Below are positions 1 to 15,143 of a stretch of DNA of 64,000 nt, piece by piece (within the stretch, counting starts at the first letter, position 1; each line of letters begins with the position of its first letter). The DNA comes from Nemertoderma westbladi. Taxonomy: Eukaryota > Xenacoelomorpha > Nemertodermatida > Nemertodermatidae. The stretch is from positions 19,571 to 83,570 of the forward strand of contig JAUCBJ010009078.1 of assembly GCA_032718475.1 (NCBI GenBank), given 5' to 3'. The notes beneath the pieces were generated by a model. It was not told the DNA's origin, did no database searches, and was given only the letters and a program-made list of their open reading frames with translations. A program made the position numbers and the translations under genes.

Positions 1-3000
1 TAATACATCCTGTAGTTACCACGTAGAACCTATACTATAATACATCCTGTAGTTACCACGTAGAGCCTATACTATACTATAATACACCCTGTAGTTACCA
101 CGTAGAGCCTATACTATACTATAATACATCCTGTAGTTACCACGTAGAACCTATACTATAATACATCCTGTAGTTACCACGTAGAGCCTATACTATAATA
201 CATCCTGTAGTTACCACGTAGAGCCTATACTATAATACATCCTGTAGTTACCACGTAGAGCCTATACTATAATACATCCTGTAGTTACCACGTAGAGCCT
301 ATACTATAATACATTCTGTAGTTACCACGTAGAGCCTATACTATACTATAATACATCCTGTAGTTACCACGTAGAACCTATACTATACTATAATACATCC
401 TGTAGTTACCACGTAGAACCTATACTATACTATAATACATCCTGTAGTTACCACGTAGAGCCTATACTATAATACATCCTGTAGTTACCACGTAGAGCCT
501 ATACTATAATACATCCTGTAGTTACCACGTAGAGCCTATACTATAATACATCCTGTAGTTACCACGTAGAACGAACCCGTACTATACTATAATACATCCT
601 GTAGTTACCACGTAGAGCCTATACTATACTATAATACACCCTGTAGTTACCACGTAGAGCCTATACTATACTATAATACATCCTGTAGTTACCACGTAGA
701 ACCTATACTATAATACATCCTGTAGTTACCACGTAGAGCCTATACTATAATACATCCTGTAGTTACCACGTAGAGCCTATACTATAATACATCCTGTAGT
801 TACCACGTAGAGCCTATACTATAATACATCCTGTAGTTACCACGTAGAGCCTATACTATAATACATTCTGTAGTTACCACGTAGAGCCTATACTATACTA
901 TAATACATCCTGTAGTTACCACGTAGAACCTATACTATACTATAATACATCCTGTAGTTACCACGTAGAACCTATACTATACTATAATACATCCTGTAGT
1001 TACCACGTAGAGCCTATACTATAATACATCCTGTAGTTACCACGTAGAGCCTATACTATAATACATCCTGTAGTTACCACGTAGAGCCTATACTATAATA
1101 CATCCTGTAGTTACCACGTAGAGCCTATACTATAATACACCCTGTAGTTACCACGTAGAACCTATACTATACTATAATACACCCTGTAGTTACCACGTAG
1201 AGCCTATACTATACTATAATACATCCTGTAGTTACCACGTAGAACGAACCTGTACTATAATACATCCTGTAGTTACCACGTAGAACGAACCTGTACTATA
1301 ATACATCCTGTAGTTACCACGTAGAGCCTATACTATACTATAATACATCCTGTAGTTACCACGTAGAGCCTATACTATACTATAATACATCCTGTAGTTA
1401 CCACGTAGAGCCTATACTATACTATAATACATCCTGTAGTTACCACGTAGAGCCTATACTATAATACACCCTGTAGTTACCACGTAGAGCCTATACTATA
1501 ATACATCCTGTAGTTACCACGTAGAGCCTATACTATAATACACCCTGTAGTTACCACGTAGAACCTATACTATAATACATCCTGTAGTTACCACGTAGAG
1601 CCTATACTATAATACATCCTGTAGTTACCACGTAGAGCCTATACTATACTACATCCTGTAGTTACCACGTAGAACGAACCTGTACTATAATACATCCTGT
1701 AGTTACCACGTAGAGCGAACCTATACTATAATACATCCTGTAGTTACCACGTAGAACCTATACTATAATACATCCTGTAGTTACCACGTAGAGCCTATAC
1801 TATACTACATCCTGTAGTTACCACGTAGAGCCTATACTATACTACATCCTGTAGTTACCACGTAGAACGAACCTATACTATAATACATCCTGTAGTTACC
1901 ACGTAGAGCCTATACTATACTATAATACATCCTGTAGTTACCACGTAGAACCTATACTATACTATAATACATCCTGTAGTTACCACGTAGAGCCTATACT
2001 ATACTATAATACATCCTGTAGTTACCACGTAGAGCCTATACTATACTATAATACATCCTGTAGTTACCACGTAGAGCCTATACTATACTATAATACATCC
2101 TGTAGTTACCACGTAGAACCTATACTATACTATAATACATCCTGTAGTTACCACGTAGAGCCTATACTATACTATACTACATCCTGTAGTTACCACGTAG
2201 AGCCTATACTATACTATAATACATCCTGTAGTTACCACGTAGAGCCTATACTATACTATAATACATCCTGTAGTTACCACGTAGAACCTATACTATACTA
2301 TAATACATCCTGTAGTTACCACGTAGAGCCTATACTATACTATACTACATCCTGTAGTTACCACGTAGAACCTATACTATACTATAATACATCCTGTAGT
2401 TACCACGTAGAGCCTATACTATAATACATCCTGTAGTTACCACGTAGAGCCTATACTATAATACATCCTGTAGTTACCACGTAGAGCCTATACTATAATA
2501 CATCCTGTAGTTACCACGTAGAGCCTATACTATAATACATTCTGTAGTTACCACGTAGAGCCTATACTATACTATAATACATCCTGTAGTTACCACGTAG
2601 AGCCTATACTATACTATAATACATCCTGTAGTTACCACGTAGAGCCTATACTATAATACATCCTGTAGTTACCACGTAGAGCCTATACTATAATACATTC
2701 TGTAGTTACCACGTAGAGCCTATACTATACTATAATACATCCTGTAGTTACCGCGTAGAACCTATACTATAATACATCCTGTAGTTACCACGTAGAACCT
2801 ATACTATACTATACTACATCCTGTAGTTACCACGTAGAACCTATACTATACTATAATACATCCTGTAGTTACCACGTAGAACCTATACTATAATACATCC
2901 TGTAGTTACCATGTAGAGCCTATACTATACTATACTACATCCTGTAGTTACCACGTAGAGCCTATACTATACTATAATACATCCTGTAGTTACCACGTAG

Positions 3001-6000
3001 AACCTATACTATAATACATCCTGTAGTTACCACGTAGAGCCTATACTATACTATAATACATCCTGTAGTTACCACGTAGAGCCTATACTATAATACATCC
3101 TGTAGTTACCACGTAGAACGAACCTATACTATAATACATCCTGTAGTTACCACGTAGAGCCTATACTATACTATAATACATCCTGTAGTTACCACGTAGA
3201 GCCTATACTATAATACATCCTGTAGTTACCACGTAGAACGAACCTATACTATAATACATCCTGTAGTTACCACGTAGAGCCTATACTATACTATAATACA
3301 TCCTGTAGTTACCACGTAGAGCCTATACTATAATACATCCTGTAGTTACCATGTAGAACCTATACTATAATACATCCTGTAGTTACCACGTAGAGCCTAT
3401 ACTATACTATAATACATCCTGTAGTTACCACGTAGAGCCTATACTATAATACATCCTGTAGTTACCATGTAGAACCTATACTATAATACATCCTGTAGTT
3501 ACCACGTAGAGCCTATACTATAATACATCCTGTAGTTACCACGTAGAACGAACCTGTACTATAATACATCCTGTAGTTACCACGTAGAACCTATACTATA
3601 ATACATCCTGTAGTTACCACGTAGAACCTATACTATACTATACTACATCCTGTAGTTACCACGTAGAACCTATACTATACTATAATACATCCTGTAGTTA
3701 CCACGTAGAACGAACCTATACTATAATACATCCTGTAGTTACCACGTAGAACCTATACTATACTATACTACATCCTGTAGTTACCACGTAGAGCCTATAC
3801 TATACTATAATACATCCTGTAGTTACCACGTAGAACCTATACTATACTATAATACATCCTGTAGTTACCACGTAGAACGAACCTGTACTATAATACATCC
3901 TGTAGTTACCACGTAGAGCGAACCTGTACTATAATACATCCTGTAGTTACCACGTAGAGCCTATACTATACTATAATACATCCTGTAGTTACCACGTAGA
4001 GCCTATACTATAATACATCCTGTAGTTACCACGTAGAACCTATACTATACTATACTACATCCTGTAGTTACCACGTAGAACCTATACTATACTATAATAC
4101 ATCCTGTAGTTACCACGTAGAGCCTATACTATACTATAATACATCCTGTAGTTACCACGTAGAACGAACCTATACTATAATACATCCTGTAGTTACCACG
4201 TAGAGCCTATACTATACTATAATACATCCTGTAGTTACCACGTAGAACGAACCTATACTATAATACATCCTGTAGTTACCACGTAGAGCCTATACTATAC
4301 TATACTACATCCTGTAGTTACCACGTAGAACGAACCTATACTATAATACATCCTGTAGTTACCACGTAGAGCCTATACTATACTATACTACATCCTGTAG
4401 TTACCACGTAGAACGAACCTATACTATAATACATCCTGTAGTTACCACGTAGAGCCTATACTATACTATAATACATCCTGTAGTTACCACGTAGAACCTA
4501 TACTATAATACATCCTGTAGTTACCACGTAGAACCTATACTATACTATACTACATCCTGTAGTTACCACGTAGAGCCTATACTATACTATAATACATCCT
4601 GTAGTTACCACGTAGAACGAACCTATACTATAATACATCCTGTAGTTACCACGTAGAACCTATACTATACTATACTACATCCTGTAGTTACCACGTAGAA
4701 CCTATACTATACTATAATACATCCTGTAGTTACCACGTAGAGCCTATACTATACTATAATACATCCTGTAGTTACCACGTAGAGCCTATACTATACTATA
4801 ATACATCCTGTAGTTACCACGTAGAACCTATACTATACTATAATACATCCTGTAGTTACCACGTAGAGCCTATACTATACTATAATACATCCTGTAGTTA
4901 CCACGTAGAGCCTATACTATACTATAATACATCCTGTAGTTACCACGTAGAACCTATACTATACTATAATACATCCTGTAGTTACCACGTAGAACGAACC
5001 TATACTATAATACATCCTGTAGTTACCACGTAGAGCCTATACTATACTATAATACATCCTGTAGTTACCACGTAGAACCTATACTATACTATAATACATC
5101 CTGTAGTTACCACGTAGAACGAACCTATACTATAATACATCCTGTAGTTACCACGTAGAACCTATACTATACTATACTACATCCTGTAGTTACCACGTAG
5201 AACCTATACTATACTATAATACATCCTGTAGTTACCACGTAGAGCCTATACTATACTATAATACATCCTGTAGTTACCACGTAGAACCTATACTATACTA
5301 TAATACATCCTGTAGTTACCACGTAGAGCCTATACTATACTATAATACATCCTGTAGTTACCACGTAGAGCCTATACTATACTATAATACATCCTGTAGT
5401 TACCACGTAGAACCTATACTATACTATACTACATCCTGTAGTTACCACGTAGAGCCTATACTACTAATACATCCTGTAGTTACCACGTAGAACCTATACT
5501 ATACTATAATACATCCTGTAGTTACCACGTAGAACCTATACTATACTATAATACATCCTGTAGTTACCACGTAGAGCCTATACTATACTATAATACATCC
5601 TGTAGTTACCACGTAGAACCTATACTATACTATAATACATCCTGTAGTTACCACGTAGAGCCTATACTATACTATAATACATCCTGTAGTTACCACGTAG
5701 AGCCTATACTATACTATAATACATCCTGTAGTTACCACGTAGAACCTATACTATACTATACTACATCCTGTAGTTACCACGTAGAGCCTATACTATAATA
5801 CATCCTGTAGTTACCACGTAGAACCTATACTATACTATAATACATCCTGTAGTTACCACGTAGAGCCTATACTATACTATAATACATCCTGTAGTTACCA
5901 CGTAGAACCTATACTATACTATAATACATCCTGTAGTTACCACGTAGAGCCTATACTATACTATAATACATCCTGTAGTTACCACGTAGAACCTATACTA

Positions 6001-9000
6001 TACTATAATACATCCTGTAGTTACCACGTAGAGCCTATACTATACTATAATACATCCTGTAGTTACCACGTAGAACCTATACTATACTATACTACATCCT
6101 GTAGTTACCACGTAGAGCAACTATACTATAATACATCCTGTAGTTACCACGTAGAACCTATACTATACTATAATACATCCTGTAGTTACCACGTAGAACC
6201 TATACTATACTATAATACATCCTGTAGTTACCACGTAGAACCTATACTATAATACATCCTGTAGTTACCACGTAGAGCCTATACTATAATACATCCTGTA
6301 GTTACCACGTAGAACCTATACTATACTATACTACATCCTGTAGTTACCACGTAGAGCCTATACTATAATACATCCTGTAGTTACCACGTAGAACCTATAC
6401 TATACTATAATACATCCTGTAGTTACCACGTAGAGCCTATACTATACTATAATACATCCTGTAGTTACCACGTAGAACCTATACTATAATACATCCTGTA
6501 GTTACCACGTAGAGCCTATACTATAATACATCCTGTAGTTACCACGTAGAACCTATACTATACTATACTACATCCTGTAGTTACCACGTAGAGCCTATAC
6601 TATAATACATCCTGTAGTTACCACGTAGAACCTATACTATACTATAATACATCCTGTAGTTACCACGTAGAACCTATACTATACTATACTACATCCTGTA
6701 GTTACCACGTAGAGCCTATACTATAATACATCCTGTAGTTACCACGTAGACCTATACTATACTATAATACATCCTGTAGTTACCACGTAGAACCTATACT
6801 ATACTATAATACATCCTGTAGTTACCACGTAGAACCTATACTATAATACATCCTGTAGTTACCACGTAGAGACCTATACTATAATACATCCTGTAGTTAC
6901 CACGTAGAGCCTATACTATACTATAATACATCCTGTAGTTACCACGTAGAGCCTATACTATACTATAATACATCCTGTAGTTACCACGTAGAACGAACCT
7001 ATACTATAATACATCCTGTAGTTACCACGTAGAACCTATACTATACTATAATACATCCTGTAGTTACCACGTAGAGCCTATACTATACTATAATACATCC
7101 TGTAGTTACCACGTAGAGCCTATACTATAATACATCCTGTAGTTACCACGTAGAACCTATACTATAATACATCCTGTAGTTACCACGTAGAGCCTATACT
7201 ATAATACATCCTGTAGTTACCACGTAGAGCCTATACTATAATACATCCTGTAGTTACCACGTAGAACCTATACTATAATACATCCTGTAGTTACCACGTA
7301 GAGCCTATACTATACTATAATACATCCTGTAGTTACCACGTAGAACCTATACTATACTATATACATCCTGTAGTTACCACGTAGAACCTATACTATAATA
7401 CATCCTGTAGTTACCACGTAGAACCTATACTATAATACATCCTGTAGTTACCACGTAGAACCTATACTATACTATACTACATCCTGTAGTTACCACGTAG
7501 AGCCTATACTATAATACATCCTGTAGTTACCACGTAGAACCTATACTATACTATAATACATCCTGTAGTTACCACGTAGAACCTATACTATACTATAATA
7601 CATCCTGTAGTTACCACGTAGAGCCTATACTATACTATAATACATCCTGTAGTTACCACGTAGAACCTATACTATACTATAATACATCCTGTAGTTACCA
7701 CGTAGAACCTATACTATACTATACTACATCCTGTAGTTACCACGTAGAGCCTATACTATAATACATCCTGTAGTTACCACGTAGAACCTATACTATACTA
7801 TAATACATCCTGTAGTTACCACGTAGAACCTATACTATACTATAATACATCCTGTAGTTACCACGTAGAACCTATACTATACTATACTACATCCTGTAGT
7901 TACCACGTAGAGCCTATACTATACTATAATACATCCTGTAGTTACCACGTAGAGCCTATACTATACTATAATACATCCTGTAGTTACCACGTAGAGCTCT
8001 ATACTATAATACATCCTGTAGTTACCACGTAGAACCTATACTATACTATAATACATCCTGTAGTTACCACGTAGAACCTATACTATACTATAATACATCC
8101 TGTAGTTACCACGTAGAGCCTATACTATACATACATCCTGTAGTTACCACGTAGAACCTATACTATACTATAATACATCCTGTAGTTACCACGTAGAGCC
8201 TATACTATAATACATCCTGTAGTTACCACGTAGAACCTATACTATAATACATCCTGTAGTTACCACGTAGAACCTATACTATACTATACTACATCCTGTA
8301 GTTACCACGTAGAGCCTATACTATACTATAATACATCCTGTAGTTACCACGTAGAGCCTATACTATACATACATCCTGTAGTTACCACGTAGAGCCTATA
8401 CTATACTATACTACATCCTGTAGTTACCACGTAGAGCCTATACTATACATACATCCTGTAGTTACCACGTAGAGCCTATACTATAATACATCCTGTAGTT
8501 ACCACGTAGAACCTATACTATAATACATCCTGTAGTTACCACGTAGAACCTATACTATACTATACTACATCCTGTAGTTACCACGTAGAGCCTATACTAT
8601 ACTATAATACATCCTGTAGTTACCACGTAGAGCCTATACTATACTATAATACATCCTGTAGTTACCACGTAGAGCTCTATACTATAATACATCCTGTAGT
8701 TACCACGTAGAACCTATACTATACTATAATACATCCTGTAGTTACCACGTAGAACCTATACTATACTATACTACATCCTGTAGTTACCACGTAGAGCCTA
8801 TACTTACTATATACATCCTGTAGTTACCACGTAGAACCTATACTATACTATAATACATCCTGTAGTTACCACGTAGAACCTATACTATAATACATCCTGT
8901 AGTTACCACGTAGAGCCTATACTATACTATAATACATCCTGTAGTTACCACGTAGAACCTATACTATACTATACTACATCCTGTAGTTACCACGTAGAGC

Positions 9001-12000
9001 CTATACTATACTATAATACATCCTGTAGTTACCACGTAGAGCCTATACTATACTATAATACATCCTGTAGTTACCACGTAGAACCTATACTATACTATAC
9101 TACATCCTGTAGTTACCACGTAGAGCCTATACTATACTATAATACATCCTGTAGTTACCACGTAGAGCCTATACTATACTATAATACATCCTGTAGTTAC
9201 CACGTAGAGCCTATACTATACTATAATACATCCTGTAGTTACCACGTAGAGCCTATACTATACTATAATACATCCTGTAGTTACCACGTAGAGCCTATAC
9301 TATAATACATCCTGTAGTTACCACGTAGAACCTATACTATACTATAATACATCCTGTAGTTACCACGTAGAGCCTATACTATAATACATCCTGTAGTTAC
9401 CACGTAGAGCCTATACTATAATACATCCTGTAGTTACCACGTAGAACCTATACTATACTATACTACATCCTGTAGTTACCACGTAGAGCCTATACTATAC
9501 TATAATACATCCTGTAGTTACCACGTAGAGCCTATACTATACTATAATACATCCTGTAGTTACCACGTAGAGCCTATACTATAATACATCCTGTAGTTAC
9601 CACGTAGAACCTATACTATAATACATCCTGTAGTTACCACGTAGAGCCTATACTATACTATAATACATCCTGTAGTTACCACGTAGAGCCTATACTATAA
9701 TACATCCTGTAGTTACCACGTAGAACCTATACTATACTATAATACATCCTGTAGTTACCACGTAGAGCCTATACTATAATACATCCTGTAGTTACCACGT
9801 AGAGCCTATACTATAATACATCCTGTAGTTACCACGTAGAACCTATACTATACTATACTACATCCTGTAGTTACCACGTAGAGCCTATACTATACTATAA
9901 TACATCCTGTAGTTACCACGTAGAGCCTATACTATACTATAATACATCCTGTAGTTACCACGTAGAGCCTATACTATACTATAATACATCCTGTAGTTAC
10001 CACGTAGAGCCTATACTATAATACATCCTGTAGTTACCACGTAGAGCCTATACTATAATACATCCTGTAGTTACCACGTAGAACCTATACTATACTATAC
10101 TACATCCTGTAGTTACCACGTAGAGCCTATACTATACTATAATACATCCTGTAGTTACCACGTAGAGCCTATACTATACTATAATACATCCTGTAGTTAC
10201 CACGTAGAGCCTATACTATACTATAATACATCCTGTAGTTACCACGTAGAGCCTATACTATACTATAATACATCCTGTAGTTACCACGTAGAGCCTATAC
10301 TATACTATAATACATCCTGTAGTTACCACGTAGAACCTATACTATACTATACTACATCCTGTAGTTACCACGTAGAGCCTATACTATACTATAATACATC
10401 CTGTAGTTACCACGTAGAGCCTATACTATACTATAATACATCCTGTAGTTACCACGTAGAGCCTATACTATACTATAATACATCCTGTAGTTACCACGTA
10501 GAACCTATACTATACTATAATACATCCTGTAGTTACCACGTAGAACGAACCCGTACTATAATACATCCTGTAGTTACCACGTAGAACCTATACTATAATA
10601 CATCCTGTAGTTACCACGTAGAGCCTATACTATACTATAATACATCCTGTAGTTACCACGTAGAGCCTATACTATAATACATCCTGTAGTTACCACGTAG
10701 AACCTATACTATACTATAATACATCCTGTAGTTACCACGTAGAGCCTATACTATAATACATCCTGTAGTTACCACGTAGAGCCTATACTATACTATAATA
10801 CATCCTGTAGTTACCACGTAGAGCCTATACTATACTATAATACATCCTGTAGTTACCACGTAGAGCCTATACTATACTATAATACATCCTGTAGTTACCA
10901 CGTAGAGCCTATACTATACTATAATACATCCTGTAGTTACCACGTAGAGCCTATACTATACTATAATACATCCTGTAGTTACCACGTAGAACCTATACTA
11001 TACTATAATACATCCTGTAGTTACCACGTAGAGCCTATACTATACTATAATACATCCTGTAGTTACCACGTAGAACCTATACTATACTATAATACATCCT
11101 GTAGTTACCACGTAGAGCCTATACTATACTATAATACATCCTGTAGTTACCACGTAGAGCCTATACTATACTATAATACATCCTGTAGTTACCACGTAGA
11201 ACCTATACTATACTATAATACATCCTGTAGTTACCACGTAGAGCCTATACTATAATACATCCTGTAGTTACCACGTAGAACCTATACTATACTATAATAC
11301 ATCCTGTAGTTACCACGTAGAGCCTATACTATACTATAATACATCCTGTAGTTACCACGTAGAGCCTATACTATAATACATCCTGTAGTTACCACGTAGA
11401 ACCTATACTATACTATAATACATCCTGTAGTTACCACGTAGAGCCTATACTATAATACATCCTGTAGTTACCACGTAGAGCCTATACTATACTATAATAC
11501 ATCCTGTAGTTACCACGTAGAGCCTATACTATACTATAATACATCCTGTAGTTACCACGTAGAGCCTATACTATACTATAATACATCCTGTAGTTACCAC
11601 GTAGAGCCTATACTATACTATAATACATCCTGTAGTTACCACGTAGAACCTATACTATACTATAATACATCCTGTAGTTACCACGTAGAGCCTATACTAT
11701 ACTATAATACATCCTGTAGTTACCACGTAGAACCTATACTATACTATAATACATCCTGTAGTTACCACGTAGAGCCTATACTATACTATAATACATCCTG
11801 TAGTTACCACGTAGAGCCTATACTATACTATAATACATCCTGTAGTTACCACGTAGAACCTATACTATACTATAATACATCCTGTAGTTACCACGTAGAG
11901 CCTATACTATACTATAATACATCCTGTAGTTACCACGTAGAGCCTATACTATAATACATCCTGTAGTTACCACGTAGAGCCTATACTATACTATAATACA

Positions 12001-15000
12001 TCCTGTAGTTACCACGTAGAACGAACCCGTACTATAATACATCCTGTAGTTACCACGTAGAGCCTATACTATACTATAATACACCCTGTAGTTACCACGT
12101 AGAACCTATACTATACTATAATACATCCTGTAGTTACCACGTAGAGCCTATACTATACTATAATACACCCTGTAGTTACCACGTAGAACCTATACTATAC
12201 TATAATACATCCTGTAGTTACCACGTAGAGCCTATACTATACTATAATACATCCTGTAGTTACCACGTAGAGCCTATACTATACTATAATACATCCTGTA
12301 GTTACCACGTAGAACCTATACTATACTATAATACATCCTGTAGTTACCACGTAGAGCCTATACTATACTATAATACATCCTGTAGTTACCACGTAGAGCC
12401 TATACTATAATACATCCTGTAGTTACCACGTAGAACCTATACTATACTATAATACATCCTGTAGTTACCACGTAGAGCCTATACTATAATACATCCTGTA
12501 GTTACCACGTAGAGCCTATACTATACTATAATACATCCTGTAGTTACCACGTAGAACCTATACTATACTATAATACATCCTGTAGTTACCACGTAGAGCC
12601 TATACTATACTATAATACATCCTGTAGTTACCACGTAGAGCCTATACTATACTATAATACATCCTGTAGTTACCACGTAGAACCTATACTATACTATAAT
12701 ACATCCTGTAGTTACCACGTAGAACCTATACTATACTATAATACATCCTGTAGTTACCACGTAGAACCTATACTATACTATAATACATCCTGTAGTTACC
12801 ACGTAGAGCCTATACTATACTATAATACATCCTGTAGTTACCACGTAGAACCTATACTATACTATAATACATCCTGTAGTTACCACGTAGAACCTATACT
12901 ATACTATAATACATCCTGTAGTTACCACGTAGAACCTATACTATACTATAATACATCCTGTAGTTACCACTTAGAACCTATACTATACTATAATACATCC
13001 TGTAGTTACCACGTAGAACCTATACTATACTATAATACATCCTGTAGTTACCACGTAGAACCTATACTATACTATAATACATCCTGTAGTTACCACGTAG
13101 AGCCTATACTATACTATAATACATCCTGTAGTTACCACGTAGAACCTATACTATACTATAATACATCCTGTAGTTACCACGTAGAACCTATACTATAATA
13201 CATCCTGTAGTTACCACGTAGAGCCTATACTATACTATAATACACCCTGTAGTTACCACGTAGAGCCTATACTATAATACATCCTGTAGTTACCACGTAG
13301 AACCTATACTATACTATAATACATCCTGTAGTTACCACGTAGAACCTATACTATAATACATCCTGTAGTTACCACGTAGAGCCTATACTATACTATAATA
13401 CACCCTGTAGTTACCACGTAGAGCCTATACTATAATACATCCTGTAGTTACCACGTAGAACGAGCCTATACTATACTATAATACATCCTGTAGTTACCAC
13501 GTAGAACCTATACTATACTATAATACATCCTGTAGTTACCACGTAGAGCCTATACTATAATACACCCTGTAGTTACCACGTAGAGCCTATACTATAATAC
13601 ATCCTGTAGTTACCACGTAGAACGAGCCTATACTATACTATAATACATCCTGTAGTTACCACGTAGAACCTATACTATACTATAATACATCCTGTAGTTA
13701 CCACGTAGAACCTATACTATACTATAATACATCCTGTAGTTACCACGTAGAACCTATACTATACTATAATACATCCTGTAGTTACCACGTAGAGCCTATA
13801 CTATACTATAATACATCCTGTAGTTACCACGTAGAACCTATACTATACTATAATACATCCTGTAGTTACCACGTAGAACCTATACTATACTATAATACAT
13901 CCTGTAGTTACCACGTAGAACCTATACTATACTATAATACATCCTGTAGTTACCACGTAGAACCTATACTATACTATAATACATCCTGTAGTTACCACGT
14001 AGAACCTATACTATACTATAATACATCCTGTAGTTACCACGTAGAGCCTATACTATACTATAATACATCCTGTAGTTACCACGTAGAACCTATACTATAC
14101 TATAATACATCCTGTAGTTACCACGTAGAGCCTATACTATACTATAATACATCCTGTAGTTACCACGTAGAGCCTATACTATAATACATCCTGTAGTTAC
14201 CACGTAGAGTCTATACTATACTATAATACATCCTGTAGTTACCACGTAGAACGAACCTGTACTATAATACATCCTGTAGTTACCACGTAGAACCTATACT
14301 ATACTATACTACATCCTGTAGTTACCACGTAGAGCCTATACTATACTATAATACATCCTGTAGTTACCACGTAGAGCCTATACTATACTATAATACATCC
14401 TGTAGTTACCACGTAGAGCCTATACTATACTATAATACATCCTGTAGTTACCACGTAGAACCTATACTATACTATACTACATCCTGTAGTTACCACGTAG
14501 AGCCTATACTATACTATAATACATCCTGTAGTTACCACGTAGAGCCTATACTATACTATAATACATCCTGTAGTTACCACGTAGAACCTATACTATACTA
14601 TACTACATCCTGTAGTTACCACGTAGAGCCTATACTATACTATAATACATCCTGTAGTTACCACGTAGAACCTATACTATAATACATCCTGTAGTTACCA
14701 CGTAGAACGAACCTATACTATAATACATCCTGTAGTTACCACGTAGAACCTATACTATACTATAATACATCCTGTAGTTACCACGTAGAGCCTATACTAT
14801 ACTATAATACATCCTGTAGTTACCACGTAGAACCTATACTATACTATAATACATCCTGTAGTTACCACGTAGAACCTATACTATAATACACCCTGTAGTT
14901 ACCACGTAGAACCTATACTATAATACACCCTGTAGTTACCACGTAGAACCTATACTATACTATAATACATCCTGTAGTTACCACGTAGAACCTATACTAT

Positions 15001-15042
15001 AATACACCCTGTAGTTACCACGTAGAACCTATACTATACTAT
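1..15042. repeat. 15-kb satellite array, 37-46 bp monomers
   Basis: The whole stretch is head-to-tail copies of one short monomer, roughly 375 in number. The basic unit is 37 bp and contains the nearly invariant core CTGTAGTTACCACGTAGA. A 42-bp form has an extra CTATA in the A/T part. Forms with AACGAACC instead of AACC are 4 bp longer again. Point variants are few: CATCC/CACCC/CATTC, AGAGCC/AGAACC, TAATAC/TACTAC. Blocks are duplicated at a larger scale: the pattern from about 38 to 589 recurs 552 bp later, with the CACCCTG variant at 85 and 637 and the CATTCTG variant at 312 and 864. No gene or unrelated insertion was seen. The array enters from the left edge and stops sharply at 15042, where the LINE leader begins. 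Confidence 0.98.
38..1135. repeat. Higher-order repeat: two ~552-bp blocks of the satellite
   Basis: The order of short, long and variant monomers in about 38-589 is repeated in about 590-1135. Diagnostic variants keep a spacing of 552 bp. The blocks diverge at their last monomers, where an AACGAACCCG form is present in only one copy. A smaller block of about 158 bp (monomers 42+37+42+37) recurs near 13239 and 13397. A variant GAGCTCTAT recurs at 7994 and 8672, a shift of 678 bp. Confidence 0.75.
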
Positions 15043-15143
15043 CCGACTCTACCACCCGGAGCGGCGGGATTACCGGCGGTTTCGTCTTCCCCACCGATTC
15101 TACCACCCGGAAGGGCAGGATTACTACCTGGAATGTCAGTCGT
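15043..15143 (+). repeat. 51-bp direct repeat in the LINE 5' leader
   Basis: Two copies of a G/C-rich 51-bp unit start at 15043 and 15094. Both begin CCGAYTCTACCACCCGGA. The period is a multiple of three and the frame is that of ORF1, so the leader could be read as two 17-residue Pro/Gly/Leu-rich units. The frame is open from 14989, inside the last satellite monomer. The first ATG in frame is 15133, within the second unit. Tandem leader units act as promoter monomers in some LINEs; that role here is a guess. Confidence 0.7.

Noticed and set aside
1-15042. Could the short direct repeats be a CRISPR array?
   Set aside because: There are no unique spacers; monomers touch each other and vary by 5-bp steps. 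The context is an animal genome with introns and LINEs.
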